Shown piece after piece: positions 34,044-42,220 of a stretch of 64,000 bases of DNA; positions within the stretch are counted from its first letter, which is position 1, and every line of letters starts with the position of its first letter. The DNA comes from an uncultured Paracoccaceae bacterium (lineage in GTDB: Bacteria > Pseudomonadota > Alphaproteobacteria > Rhodobacterales > Rhodobacteraceae): positions 868,001-932,000 of the forward strand of contig CANLVP010000002.1 of assembly GCA_947494675.1 (NCBI GenBank). Reading direction: 5' to 3'. Both the position numbers and the translations under genes were made by a program. The notes under the pieces were generated by a model, which was not told where the DNA came from, did not search any database, and saw only the letters and a program-made list of their open reading frames with translations.

Positions 34044-34909
34044 GACTTGGGATCCTCGTCCGCGATGTCTCCATAGAGGTCTTCGTTCTCGTCCAGAATG
34101 CCCTCTTCCCGCAGCTTCTGAACCCGCTTCTTTTCAACGCGTGCCACAAGTTGGATCGACACCTCGTAAAGGCCGTAAACCACAACGAAAAGAATGACTT
34201 GGCTGATCACATCCGGCGGCGTTGCGAGTGCCGCCAGCATCAAGATGCCCACCACCGCATACTTCCGGGTGGTGCGCAGCCCACGTGACGACACCAGCCC
34301 CGCCTTGCCCATCAGCGTCAGCAAAACCGGCAGCTGAAAGCACAACCCAAAGGCCACGATGAACTTGATCGTCAGGCTCAGATAAGCCTGCGCTGAACCC
34401 TGAAACACCGTGCCAGCGGCCTGCGTGCTGGATGAGACACCTTCAACAAGGCTTTCAGTGCTTTGAAAACCAAGGAAAAAGTCGAACGCCAACGGCGTAA
34501 TCACATAGAACGCAAAGGACGCGCCAAGCAGGAACATGAACGGCGATGCGATCAGAAACGGCAGAAACGCGCCCTTCTCGGACTTATAGAGTCCGGGTGC
34601 GATAAACCGCCACAATTGGTGCGAGATGATTGGGAACGACAACACCAAGCCACCCAGCAAAGAGATTGAAATCGCTGTGAAAAATCCCTCTTCCAGCTTG
34701 ATAAAGATCAGTCCGCAATCGGCCCCGTCGCGCTGCAACGCATCACACAAGGGGCGCGTCAGGAACTCAAAAATCGGCCGCCAGACGGTAAAGCAGATCA
34801 CCATGCCAACGATAAACGCCAGCACCGACCGGATCAGCCGCGTCCGCAACTCCGCAAGGTGCTCCATCAGTGGCGCGGCGCTGTCGTCCATGTCTTCAGT
34901 GGCGCTCAT
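34040..34909 (-). CDS. tatC: Twin-arginine translocase subunit TatC
   Basis: 289 residues with six transmembrane helices. [18 protein letters not shown] is the conserved N-terminus whose Glu contacts the RR signal. [19 protein letters not shown] is the cytoplasmic loop motif, and [20 protein letters not shown] the late signature. It recognises folded Tat substrates. It overlaps tatB by four bases upstream and the DUF815 gene by four bases downstream. Confidence 0.95.
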   Translation of the reverse strand: MSATEDMDDSAAPLMEHLAELRTRLIRSVLAFIVGMVICFTVWRPIFEFLTRPLCDALQRDGADCGLIFIKLEEGFFTAISISLLGGLVLSFPIISHQLWRFIAPGLYKSEKGAFLPFLIASPFMFLLGASFAFYVITPLAFDFFLGFQSTESLVEGVSSSTQAAGTVFQGSAQAYLSLTIKFIVAFGLCFQLPVLLTLMGKAGLVSSRGLRTTRKYAVVGILMLAALATPPDVISQVILFVVVYGLYEVSIQLVARVEKKRVQKLREEGILDENEDLYGDIADEDPKS

Positions 34910-35448
34910 GACGGATCACTCTTCTTGGCCTTAGGCGCTGCTTTTGCCTTTGTTGTCTTAGGCTTAGCTGCCGCCTTTGGCTTGGCCGTAGCCTTGGGTT
35001 TCGCCGCTGTCTTGGCTTTCGCGGGGGCTTTGGCTTTCGCAGGTGCCTTCGCCGCCGGTGCATCATCCACCTTCACAACCTCAGCCGTTTTACGGGCTTC
35101 AACCGCCTTGGTACTGGCCTCAAGCATGCGATCCTTCGCCGCCTGCCGCTCTTCCGAAAGCTTCGCCGTTTCCGACCCCGGCGCAAAGGCTGTCCCGGTC
35201 GCTTCACGCACTTTATCAAGCCCGAATTTCTGAGGGTTTGCAGCCGCTTGCAGCCCTTTGCTGATGTCTTTTACGCCACTCTCGTCAGCCGCCGCCTCCA
35301 TCGCCCGCGAAAACTCGCGCGCCATGCCCTTTGCCTTGCCCGTGAACTGGCCAAGGGTGCGAAACATATTGGGCAGGTCCTTTGGACCAATCACAATCAG
35401 GGCGACGATGCCAAGCAGCACCATCTCGCTCCAGCCAAGGCCGAACAT
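34906..35448 (-). CDS. tatB: Twin-arginine translocase subunit TatB
   Basis: 180 residues. The single membrane helix and amphipathic helix are standard: [20 protein letters not shown], then [26 protein letters not shown]. From about residue 128 the protein is a Lys/Ala/Pro repeat tail ([20 protein letters not shown] and similar), resembling histone H1 tails and much more basic than E. coli TatB. TatB pairs with TatC in substrate recognition. GGAGG precedes the ATG. Confidence 0.93.
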   Translation of the reverse strand: MFGLGWSEMVLLGIVALIVIGPKDLPNMFRTLGQFTGKAKGMAREFSRAMEAAADESGVKDISKGLQAAANPQKFGLDKVREATGTAFAPGSETAKLSEERQAAKDRMLEASTKAVEARKTAEVVKVDDAPAAKAPAKAKAPAKAKTAAKPKATAKPKAAAKPKTTKAKAAPKAKKSDPS

Positions 35449-35465
35449 CGCGGTTCCTCCGGGGC

Positions 35466-35678
35466 TTAGGCTTTGTCTTTTTCGTCTTCAGGCGTCACAT
35501 CGCGCGCCTCGGCCATGCCGTCTTCCAGCTCGGCCTTGCCATCATCCACGCCCTTCTTGAACGCGGTGATGCCTTTGCCGACTTCGCCCATCAGGGATGA
35601 AATCTTGCCACGACCAAAAAGCACCAGAACCACAACTGCGATCAGCAGAAGACCCGGCAAACCAATGTTATTGAGCAT
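35466..35678 (-). CDS. tatA: Twin-arginine translocase subunit TatA
   Basis: 70 residues from the ATG preceded by GAGGAG; an in-frame codon 45 bases upstream lacks a ribosome site and would add Arg/Cys residues unlike the family. [20 protein letters not shown], the [10 protein letters not shown] hinge, and the amphipathic [14 protein letters not shown] with an acidic tail are typical. TatA forms the size-variable pore. It is first in the tatABC-DUF815 operon. Confidence 0.94.
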   Translation of the reverse strand: MLNNIGLPGLLLIAVVVLVLFGRGKISSLMGEVGKGITAFKKGVDDGKAELEDGMAEARDVTPEDEKDKA

Positions 35679-35877
35679 ATCGTTCTCCTCAAACCCGGCG
35701 CATCGCGCACCGGGACGTTTCAACTCTTACACTCTAGATAGGGGGGCGTTTGCCTGTTGGGAAGCCGTAAATCGCTCGAACCAGAGGTCATTTTGCCCTA
35801 TTATTATTGGCATTTCGGCTTTTTGCGTCAATAAATTGTCAACTGACAGAAATTTGGCACATACAAAGGGAATCACC

Positions 35878-36543
35878 ATGCGCCGCGCAGACCGTCTGAT
35901 GCAAATCGTTCAACTGCTGCGCGATGGCGACCTTCACAAGGCGGGCGACATCGCCAAAGCGACTGGCGCATCGCTGCGCACGATTTACCGCGACATGGAC
36001 ACGCTTGCGGCCTCTGGTGTCCCGATTGAGGGCGCGCGTGGGGTGGGATACCGCGTCACCGCCGCCATCACCCTGCCGCCGTTGAACCTGACCATGACAG
36101 AGGTTGAAGCACTGCACCTTGGCCTTGCTGCCGTAGGCCAATCAGAGGATGGCGAACTTGCGTCCGCCGCCCGCAGCCTCAGCAGCAAGATCGACGCTGT
36201 GATGCCAGAGGATCGCAGCCGCGCACCTGCCACCACCAACTTTGCCATTTACCCCTTTGCCGACGCCGCCCGTGGGTTCCAGCATCTGCCAACGATCCGC
36301 CAAGCCATCCGGGCGAGACAAAAGCTCCAGATCACCTTGGACGACAAACAACGCATCCTGCGGCCCCTGCAGCTCGACTACTGGGGACGCCTTTGGACCT
36401 GCGTGGCCTGGTGTGAGACGACCAAGGCCTTTGATGAGTTGCGGGTCGACCAAATCACGACATTGCGCACCCTGCCCGGTCTCTTTGTGGACGAATCAGG
36501 AAAATCACTCAAAGACTTCAACCACTTGAAGGCCAGAGTTTAA
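35878..36543 (+). CDS. HTH (YafY-type) transcriptional regulator with WYL-like domain
   Basis: 221 residues. The N-terminal winged helix is RRADRLMQIVQLLRDGDLHK then AGDIAKATGASLRTIYRDMD, and GARGVGYRV is the wing. The C-terminal half ends with a WYL-type module (ILRPLQLDYWGRLWTCVAWC, DELRVDQITTL), with WTC where WYL is usual. WYL domains bind ligands or nucleic acid; the signal is unknown. TGTC-4-GACA at 35837-35848, about 30 bases before the ATG, could be an autoregulatory operator. AAAGGG serves as ribosome site. A much longer in-frame reading from 35473 runs antisense through tatA and is rejected. Confidence 0.83.
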   Translation: MRRADRLMQIVQLLRDGDLHKAGDIAKATGASLRTIYRDMDTLAASGVPIEGARGVGYRVTAAITLPPLNLTMTEVEALHLGLAAVGQSEDGELASAARSLSSKIDAVMPEDRSRAPATTNFAIYPFADAARGFQHLPTIRQAIRARQKLQITLDDKQRILRPLQLDYWGRLWTCVAWCETTKAFDELRVDQITTLRTLPGLFVDESGKSLKDFNHLKARV

Positions 36544-36580
36544 GCTTTTTGGTTCACAAATATCCCCGCCGGAGGCTCCC
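36544..36580 (+). repeat. 3'-end dispersed repeat, family 1
   Basis: Starts directly after the stop codon of the WYL regulator. Core TTTGGTTCACAAATATC followed by CCCGCCGGAGGC. It ends five bases before the stop of the convergent PhyH-like gene. Confidence 0.75.
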
Positions 36581-36584
36581 GAGC

Positions 36585-37307
36585 TCACAACCAGCGCTCT
36601 GGCGAAATCAAGGGTCTGAAGTAGGCAATGGGGCGCGGCGCATCACCGTCACTCCATGGGGCAACCCCGTGGATCAAGTGCCGGTGAAGGAGGGTCGCTT
36701 CCCCCACCCGTGCAGGCAGTTCAACCCGTTCGCAGTTCTCAAACACGTCGCGGCGGGCGGCTTGATAGACGTCAGTCACTTCCAGATCACCCCATTCTGA
36801 CGCATCCACACCAGCAAAGGCCTGGGTAAACGCTGTCTGTATGATGTGATGTGACCCGCGCCAAACCACCAAGGGGCTGCTGGCAACGTCCGATAGCGGC
36901 AGACCGAGGATGAAGCCATGCGGCTCTCGCAGGTGTCGGCGCTTTTCGGGGCCTTCGGGCAGTAATCCATCAAGGTGGGCAGCATCCCGTGTGGCGCGAA
37001 ACCGATGGGCGGCATCGCTTTCACCCGTGTCTTGCTGCGGGTAGCCTGGAAAGACCACCGAAAGCTGTGCGGCGTGCCATGTCGCTGGCGGGTCAATCAA
37101 CCCCCCCCAAGGGCCTTTCAGCGGAACGTCCCCGATTGATCCATCTGCCGCATTCGGCAAGGCATCAACACCAACAAACCATGTTCCGCCATGGCGTCTT
37201 TCTGTCATATCAATGGTTTGCGCGGCATTCTTCGCGGCTTCGGCCCAACGCGCCACCCGTGCGTCCCACGGCAAGAGCGCAAAGCCTTCGGTGGCAAAGC
37301 CTACCAC
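36585..37307 (-). CDS. PhyH-like Fe(II)/2-oxoglutarate dioxygenase
   Basis: 240 residues. The iron site reads AAHLDGLLPEG (H-x-D) and HRHLIHGVAPW (distal His), with RPIAYFRP after it. EPHGFILGLPLSDVASSPLVVWRGSHH is the double-stranded beta-helix core of the phytanoyl-CoA dioxygenase family. The start is GTG, overlapping the stop of the TauE gene by seven bases. Substrate unknown; its position at the end of a transcript holding an anion exporter and, further up, a sulfosugar cluster makes an organosulfur substrate conceivable, but nothing in the residues shows it. Confidence 0.78.
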   Translation of the reverse strand: MVGFATEGFALLPWDARVARWAEAAKNAAQTIDMTERRHGGTWFVGVDALPNAADGSIGDVPLKGPWGGLIDPPATWHAAQLSVVFPGYPQQDTGESDAAHRFRATRDAAHLDGLLPEGPEKRRHLREPHGFILGLPLSDVASSPLVVWRGSHHIIQTAFTQAFAGVDASEWGDLEVTDVYQAARRDVFENCERVELPARVGEATLLHRHLIHGVAPWSDGDAPRPIAYFRPLISPERWL

Positions 37308-38119
37308 CCGGCCGCCTTGCGCAGCATATTCAGCGCCACAAGGATCAGGAACACGCCGAACACCCGCTTGAGCGGTTTGGGGTCCATCCTATGGGCCAAT
37401 GCAGCACCCAAGGGCGCTGTGATCAGCGTCATCGCGACGACCAGCACGAAGGCCGCAAGGTTCACCGACCCCAAAGTCAGCGGCGGGGCCACGGCCACGG
37501 GGGACATCAGGAACCCGATCACTGCCGGCACCGCGATAATCACGCCAAAGCCTGCCGCCGTCGCGACCGCGCGGTGGATTGGCACGCCATGCAGGGTCAT
37601 CAGCGGCACGCCAAAAGATCCGCCGCCGATCCCCATCAGCACCGACAAAAACCCCACAACTGGCGAAAACGCGGCACGAAACACGCCGCCCGGCATTTTA
37701 TCACCCCGCCGCCACGTGGACTTGCCAAAGGTCATGTAGAGGCCAACCAGCACCGCCAATCCGCCAAAGATCGCCTGCAAGGTGCCGGATCGTAGTGCCG
37801 CCGCGGTCACGACGCCAATGCAGGCCCCCACGACAATCCCCGGCGCCCAGCTGCGCAGGATTGACCATTCCACAGCACCCTTTTTGTGGTGCGACATGAC
37901 CGAACGGGTGGAGGTGAAGATGATCGTGGCAAGCGAGGTCGCCAGACAGATTTGCATCAGCTGCGGGCTGTCATAACCCAAAGCCGAAAAGGCGTAAAAG
38001 AACGCGGGCACCAGAACGATCCCGCCGCCGACCCCCAAAAGCCCGGCGAGCACGCCTGCGAAAGCACCAATCACCATGATCAGCGCGGCTGTCCCAAGCA
38101 AGAGCCCCATATCATCCAT
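37301..38119 (-). CDS. TauE/SafE family anion (probable sulfite/sulfonate) exporter
   Basis: 272 residues, about eight transmembrane helices. The family opening GAFAGVLAGLLGVGGGIVLV is present and repeated in the second half (VGFLSVLMGIGGGSFGVPLM), the internal duplication of TauE/SafE. These proteins export sulfite, sulfoacetate or similar anions. The ATG shares one base with the dusA stop (TGATG). The upstream genes on this strand are dusA, the sqgA-like gene and gntR, so read-through from the sulfoquinovose cluster is possible; that would suit export of the sulfite released there. Confidence 0.82.
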   Translation of the reverse strand: MDDMGLLLGTAALIMVIGAFAGVLAGLLGVGGGIVLVPAFFYAFSALGYDSPQLMQICLATSLATIIFTSTRSVMSHHKKGAVEWSILRSWAPGIVVGACIGVVTAAALRSGTLQAIFGGLAVLVGLYMTFGKSTWRRGDKMPGGVFRAAFSPVVGFLSVLMGIGGGSFGVPLMTLHGVPIHRAVATAAGFGVIIAVPAVIGFLMSPVAVAPPLTLGSVNLAAFVLVVAMTLITAPLGAALAHRMDPKPLKRVFGVFLILVALNMLRKAAGW

Positions 38120-39111
38120 CACGCGGCCTTTTCTGTGACATGTTCCAATGCGCGCAGCACCACATCCGTAGAGGCCCCATCGCGGTGCGCTTGTTCCGAC
38201 AAGGTCCGCCGCCAGCCCCGTGCACCCGGGCGTCCTTGGAACAGGCCCAGCATATGTCGCGAGACGTGATGCAACCGCCCGCCGCCTGCAACGTGGTCCG
38301 CAATGTACGGCAACATCAGATGCACAACCTCTTCAGCGGTGCGTGCGAGGCCTTTGCCAAAAATCCGCGAATCCGCTTCCAGCAAGATCGTGGCAGGAGT
38401 GTGGTAGGCCGCACGTCCGATCATGACGCCGTCCACCCCCCCATCCAGAAATTCTGCAGCATCATCAAGTGTTTCGACGCCACCGTTCACACTTAGATGC
38501 AGATGCGGAAAGGTCGCTTTCATCTGCCGCACCAGATCATAGTCCAGCGGTGGGATATCGCGGTTTTCCTTGGGACTTAGCCCCTGCAGCCACGCCTTGC
38601 GGGCATGAATCGCAAAGCGGTCAACGCCCGCTGCACTCACCCGTGCAATGAAATCCGGCAAGACCTCTGTCGGGTCCTGTTCGTCCACGCCGATCCGGCA
38701 TTTGACGGTGACAGGCACGGTCACCGCCGCCCGCATCGCCGCGACACAATCGGCCACCAATGCGGGGCTTTCCATCAGAACGGCCCCAAAGGACCCTGAC
38801 TGCACCCGATCCGACGGGCAGCCACAGTTGAGGTTCACCTCATCATAGCCGAAATCTTCGCAAATCCGAGCGGCCTGCGCGAGTTGCACGGGATCAGACC
38901 CGCCCAATTGCACCGCGACAGGATGCTCGCGCGCATCAAAACCCAAGAGCCGGTCGCGGTCGCCGTGGATCACCGCCGGCGCCGTCACCATTTCGGTGTA
39001 AAGCAGGACGTGTTGCGACATGGACCGGTGCAGCACGCGGCAATGCCGGTCCGTCCAATCCATCATAGGGGCGACGCTCAAACGCGCGTTATGGGCCACA
39101 GGGTCATTCAT
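38119..39111 (-). CDS. dusA: tRNA-dihydrouridine(20/20a) synthase DusA
   Basis: 330 residues. It reduces uridine in the tRNA D-loop with FMN and NADPH. The start APMMDWTDRHCR and YTEMVTAPAVIHG are DusA-specific; the catalytic Cys is in VNLNCGCPSDRVQSG. HARKAWLQGLSPKENRDIPP is the FMN and tRNA-binding motif. The family GRAAY and C-terminal four-helix region are present. It is a housekeeping gene placed 46 bases after the sqgA-like gene and coupled to tauE. Confidence 0.95.
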   Translation of the reverse strand: MNDPVAHNARLSVAPMMDWTDRHCRVLHRSMSQHVLLYTEMVTAPAVIHGDRDRLLGFDAREHPVAVQLGGSDPVQLAQAARICEDFGYDEVNLNCGCPSDRVQSGSFGAVLMESPALVADCVAAMRAAVTVPVTVKCRIGVDEQDPTEVLPDFIARVSAAGVDRFAIHARKAWLQGLSPKENRDIPPLDYDLVRQMKATFPHLHLSVNGGVETLDDAAEFLDGGVDGVMIGRAAYHTPATILLEADSRIFGKGLARTAEEVVHLMLPYIADHVAGGGRLHHVSRHMLGLFQGRPGARGWRRTLSEQAHRDGASTDVVLRALEHVTEKAA

Positions 39112-39157
39112 CAGCCGCGATATAGGCCAAGGGGCCGCCCCTGACCAGCCATACGCG

Positions 39158-40246
39158 TTACAGCAACACGGCCTGTCCTGATGCGGCGCTTTCCTGTGCG
39201 GCTAGCCCCATGGCGACGGCGCGTGCGCCGTCGTCCAACGTGACTTCGACCGTGCCCTCACCGCGGATCACGGCGTTGAAACGCTGGTGCTGATAGAAGG
39301 TTGAGCCATTGTGATCCCCTGCCTCAAGCAGCGTTGGATCAACCGGCACTTCGCTAATGATTGGCCCTTTGGGCGCACGCGGGCTGATCACGAGCTGCGG
39401 CACGGGTGCGGGACCAAGCAGTTGCGGCCAGAACCGGCCGGGTCCGGGAACAAGTGCTTCGATCTTGCCGTTGGGGCCAACGGCGCTGATTTCTTCCTGA
39501 TACCGGCTGCCTTCTGCAAACATGCACAATTCCAGCATCGCCCGTGCACCGCTATCAAAATCGAGGATCACATAGCCGTTGTCCCAGATATCAGGCACGC
39601 GACCGTCGTAGTCTTCATCCTTGTGATTGAGCGTTTGACCTGCGCTGGCCATCACCCGCACAGGCTCTGATTTCAGGATCAGGCGCATGAGATCGAAGAA
39701 GTGACAGCACTTTTCGACCAAAGTGCCGCCGGTGTTGGCGTTGAACCGGTTCCAGTCGCCGATCTTGGGCAGGAAGGGAAAGCGATGCTCGCGCACGGTC
39801 AGCATGGAAATCCCGCCGGTGGCGCTTTCGACCTGATTAATCAGCGCTTGAATGGGCGGCATGTAGCGATATTCCATCGCGACCCAGACCGGCGCGTCGT
39901 AGCTTTTTGCAAATGCGGTGATCTTTGCCGCATCCGCAGGGTCGGTATAAAGCGGCTTTTCGCATAGGATCGGAACGGTCTTTTTCGCGGCGATCTGCTG
40001 CAATTGATCCACATGCAGGAAATTGGGGCTGACAATGACGACCGCATCAAGGTGCGGATGATCCATCAAGTCATCAATGCTGACGGCAACGGTCGCTTGC
40101 CCTGCCAAATCAGCCGCCGATTGCGCCAGATCGTCCACCGGATCATAGACAACGCTGACCTGACCGTGCGGCAGTAGATTGATATTCTGGATGTGCTCGC
40201 GCCCCATCATGCCACAGCCGATCACGCCGTAGTTCACCATTTCCAT
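39158..40246 (-). CDS. sqgA: Gfo/Idh/MocA family oxidoreductase, candidate NAD-dependent sulfoquinovosidase (SqgA/GH188 type)
   Basis: 362 residues. The N-terminal Rossmann fold has YGVIGCGMMGREH (6-18) and the family EKP motif in CEKPLYTDP (95-103). GGTLVEKCCHFFDLM (173-187) gives Lys179 and His182 as likely catalytic residues. In the GH188 glycosidases of this superfamily NAD+ transiently oxidises sugar C3 so that the glycosidic bond can be eliminated. It follows gntR by six bases and diverges from a smoC-like operon. No classical GH31 sulfoquinovosidase is in the window, which fits the known substitution of SqgA for it. Function is inferred from family and context; a plain sugar dehydrogenase is the alternative. 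Confidence 0.65.
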   Translation of the reverse strand: MEMVNYGVIGCGMMGREHIQNINLLPHGQVSVVYDPVDDLAQSAADLAGQATVAVSIDDLMDHPHLDAVVIVSPNFLHVDQLQQIAAKKTVPILCEKPLYTDPADAAKITAFAKSYDAPVWVAMEYRYMPPIQALINQVESATGGISMLTVREHRFPFLPKIGDWNRFNANTGGTLVEKCCHFFDLMRLILKSEPVRVMASAGQTLNHKDEDYDGRVPDIWDNGYVILDFDSGARAMLELCMFAEGSRYQEEISAVGPNGKIEALVPGPGRFWPQLLGPAPVPQLVISPRAPKGPIISEVPVDPTLLEAGDHNGSTFYQHQRFNAVIRGEGTVEVTLDDGARAVAMGLAAQESAASGQAVLL

Positions 40247-40252
40247 CCGGAC

Positions 40253-40960
40253 TTACCCTTTTCCCATGCGCGACACATAGCGCGCTTTGTTGTTGTCAAA
40301 CCATGTGCGTGAAAACTCCACAGGGCTGCCCTCGGCGCTCCTGCTGATCCGCTCGATGTAGCCCACGGCAATGCCACCGCGCAGGTGAAAGGCCTCTGGC
40401 GTCCAGCGCGGAAGTTGCGCGACACCGATGCGGTCCTCGACGCTGGCGATGACCACGCCCAATTCATCGCGGTAAAATTCATAGAGCGAGTCTGACAGAT
40501 CGCTCACCGTCACTGATTCCCGCAGAGATCCATCTAGCCAGATCTCTTCCAGCGCCATCAAATCGCCGTCCAGCCTGCGCAAACGCCTGATCCGGTGGCC
40601 TTCCTCGTCAGGGCCAAAATCAGGGGCATCCTTTGGCTTTGTCAGCCGGTCAACCGACAGCACATCTGCGGTCGGCAAGCCACCACCGCGCACCTTTTCA
40701 AGGCGGAAAAACGCATAGACGCTTTGCACATCGGGAATGTGGCGTACGTAGTTGCCAGAGCCTTGAACGCGATCCAAAAGCCCCTTGCCTTCCAGGTCAG
40801 CCAGCGACTTGCGCAAGGTCCCGACAGAGATGCCAAGCTCTGCTGCCATCTCGCGTTCCGGCGGCAAACGCGCGCCATCGGCAAGGTGCCCGGCGGCAAT
40901 CTCACGGATCAGCATTTCGCTCACAGCGACGTATTTTGGCAGCGCGGACGCTTGCGCCAT
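40253..40960 (-). CDS. GntR-family (HutC-type) transcriptional regulator, likely controlling the sulfoquinovose genes
   Basis: 235 residues. The winged helix is YVAVSEMLIREIAAGHLADG, then LPPEREMAAELGISVGTLRK. The C-terminal UTRA ligand domain includes FGPDEEGHRIRRLRRLDGDL, MALEEIWLD and FSRTWFDNNKARYVSRM. UTRA domains bind sugars, sugar phosphates or related effectors, so sulfoquinovose or a pathway intermediate is a reasonable ligand. It is divergent from smoC, with a matching dyad between them, and probably represses both operons. Confidence 0.87.
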   Translation of the reverse strand: MAQASALPKYVAVSEMLIREIAAGHLADGARLPPEREMAAELGISVGTLRKSLADLEGKGLLDRVQGSGNYVRHIPDVQSVYAFFRLEKVRGGGLPTADVLSVDRLTKPKDAPDFGPDEEGHRIRRLRRLDGDLMALEEIWLDGSLRESVTVSDLSDSLYEFYRDELGVVIASVEDRIGVAQLPRWTPEAFHLRGGIAVGYIERISRSAEGSPVEFSRTWFDNNKARYVSRMGKG

Positions 40961-40989
40961 AACGCGACCCTCCCCGGCCTGCGTAAAAT

Positions 40990-41007
40990 TGATACACTAT
41001 TGTTTCA
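40990..41007. promoter_or_regulatory. Dyad operator between gntR-sqgA and smoCBA
   Basis: TGATACA-CTAT-TGTTTCA is an inverted repeat with seven-base arms and one mismatch, 18 bases in all. It is the only good dyad in the roughly 100-base divergent region, so it is the best candidate for the GntR binding site. It lies 53 bases before the smoC ATG and 30 bases before the gntR start. Confidence 0.55.
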
Positions 41008-41059
41008 CTCAAAATCCCGTGCTACGCAAGTCCCAAGAACAGATTCTTTGGGGGAAGTC

Positions 41060-42220
41060 ATGGATCAAGTTGTCCCGGTCACCAGCGCCGATCTCGATGC
41101 GGCAGAGGTATCGTGGTTTTCGGCCCTATGTTCGGACGACTATCAGTTCCTCGGCGTGCCCGACGGCGACTTGCGGTCGTCTTGGGAACACTGCCGCGAC
41201 ATCGCGCTTACGGCTGAAAACCAAGGGTTCCGCAATATTCTTGCCCCTTCTTCGTATCAAGTTGGTCAGGACACTCTGTCCTTTGTCGCGGGTATTGCCC
41301 CGCTGACCGAAAAGATCAATTTCCTCGCCGCGATCCGCTGCGGGGAGGTGCAGCCGATCATGCTGGCCCGCACAATCGCCACGCTTGATCATATGCTCAA
41401 AGGTCGCCTGACGCTGAACATCATTTCCTCGGATTTTCCCGGGGAAAAGGCCTCTTCGCCCTACCGCTACAAGCGCAGTCATGAGGTGGTCGAGATCCTG
41501 CGACAGGCTTGGACACAGGATGAAATCAACCACGACGGCGAGATCTACCAATTCGCCAATGTCCCGACCGACCCTGCGCGGCCTTACCAGCAAAACGGTG
41601 GTCCTTTGCTGTATTTTGGCGGTTACTCTCCCGATGCGATGGAACTTTGCGGCGCGCAATGTGACGTCTATCTGATGTGGCCTGAAACCCAAGATCAGTT
41701 GGCGCAACGGATGAAAGACGTCCACGCACGGGCTGAGGCCCATGGCCGCACGCTTGACTATGGTCTGCGGGTCCACATGATCGTGCGTGACACCGAACAA
41801 GAAGCGAAAGAATACGCCGATTACATCGCCTCCAAGCTTGACGATGAATACGGCAAACTGATCCGCGACCGCGCCCATGACAGCATCAGCCTTGGGGTGG
41901 CCCATCAGGCCCGCGCCCGCGAGCTGGCCGATCAATTTGGCTATACAGAGCCTGGTCTTTGGACCGGTGTTGGCCGCGCCCGCTCCGGCTGTGGTGCGGC
42001 GCTTGTCGGCTCTACCGACCAGATTCTGTCGAAAATTGAGGGTTACAAAAAGATGGGCATCCGTGCTTTCATCTTCTCAGGTTATCCGCACATCGCAGAG
42101 GCCGAACACTTTGGCGCCCGCGTCATGCCCGAACTCAAGACCTGCTCTTTGCCGCACGCCCATGGCCGCGTCCCGGCACAGACACCCGCAACGCCCTTGG
42201 GCACAGGAGAACGCCGCTAA
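41060..42220 (+). CDS. smoC: FMNH2-dependent sulfoquinovose monooxygenase (SmoC-like, luciferase-like family)
   Basis: 386 residues, a bacterial-luciferase-like barrel related to alkanesulfonate monooxygenase SsuD. It begins MDQVVPVTSADLDAAEVSWF. INFLAAIRCGEVQPIMLART, LDHMLKGRLTLNIISSDFPG and YRYKRSHEVVEILRQAWTQ are the FMN and substrate segments of the SsuD group. CGAALVGSTDQILSKIEGY is near the C-terminus. From memory it is very close to Agrobacterium SmoC, which splits the C-S bond of sulfoquinovose to give sulfite and 6-dehydroglucose. The aldo/keto reductase and flavin reductase that this reaction needs follow with no gap. GGGGGAAG precedes the ATG; a much longer in-frame reading overlaps gntR and is rejected. 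Confidence 0.82.
   Translation: MDQVVPVTSADLDAAEVSWFSALCSDDYQFLGVPDGDLRSSWEHCRDIALTAENQGFRNILAPSSYQVGQDTLSFVAGIAPLTEKINFLAAIRCGEVQPIMLARTIATLDHMLKGRLTLNIISSDFPGEKASSPYRYKRSHEVVEILRQAWTQDEINHDGEIYQFANVPTDPARPYQQNGGPLLYFGGYSPDAMELCGAQCDVYLMWPETQDQLAQRMKDVHARAEAHGRTLDYGLRVHMIVRDTEQEAKEYADYIASKLDDEYGKLIRDRAHDSISLGVAHQARARELADQFGYTEPGLWTGVGRARSGCGAALVGSTDQILSKIEGYKKMGIRAFIFSGYPHIAEAEHFGARVMPELKTCSLPHAHGRVPAQTPATPLGTGERR

Noticed and set aside
35473-35877. In-frame upward extension of the WYL regulator
   Set aside because: It is antisense to tatA, and the family helix-turn-helix begins at the ATG at 35878.
40595-41059. In-frame upward extension of the smoC reading frame
   Set aside because: It lies antisense to gntR and has no similarity to the family; the ATG at 41060 has a ribosome site.
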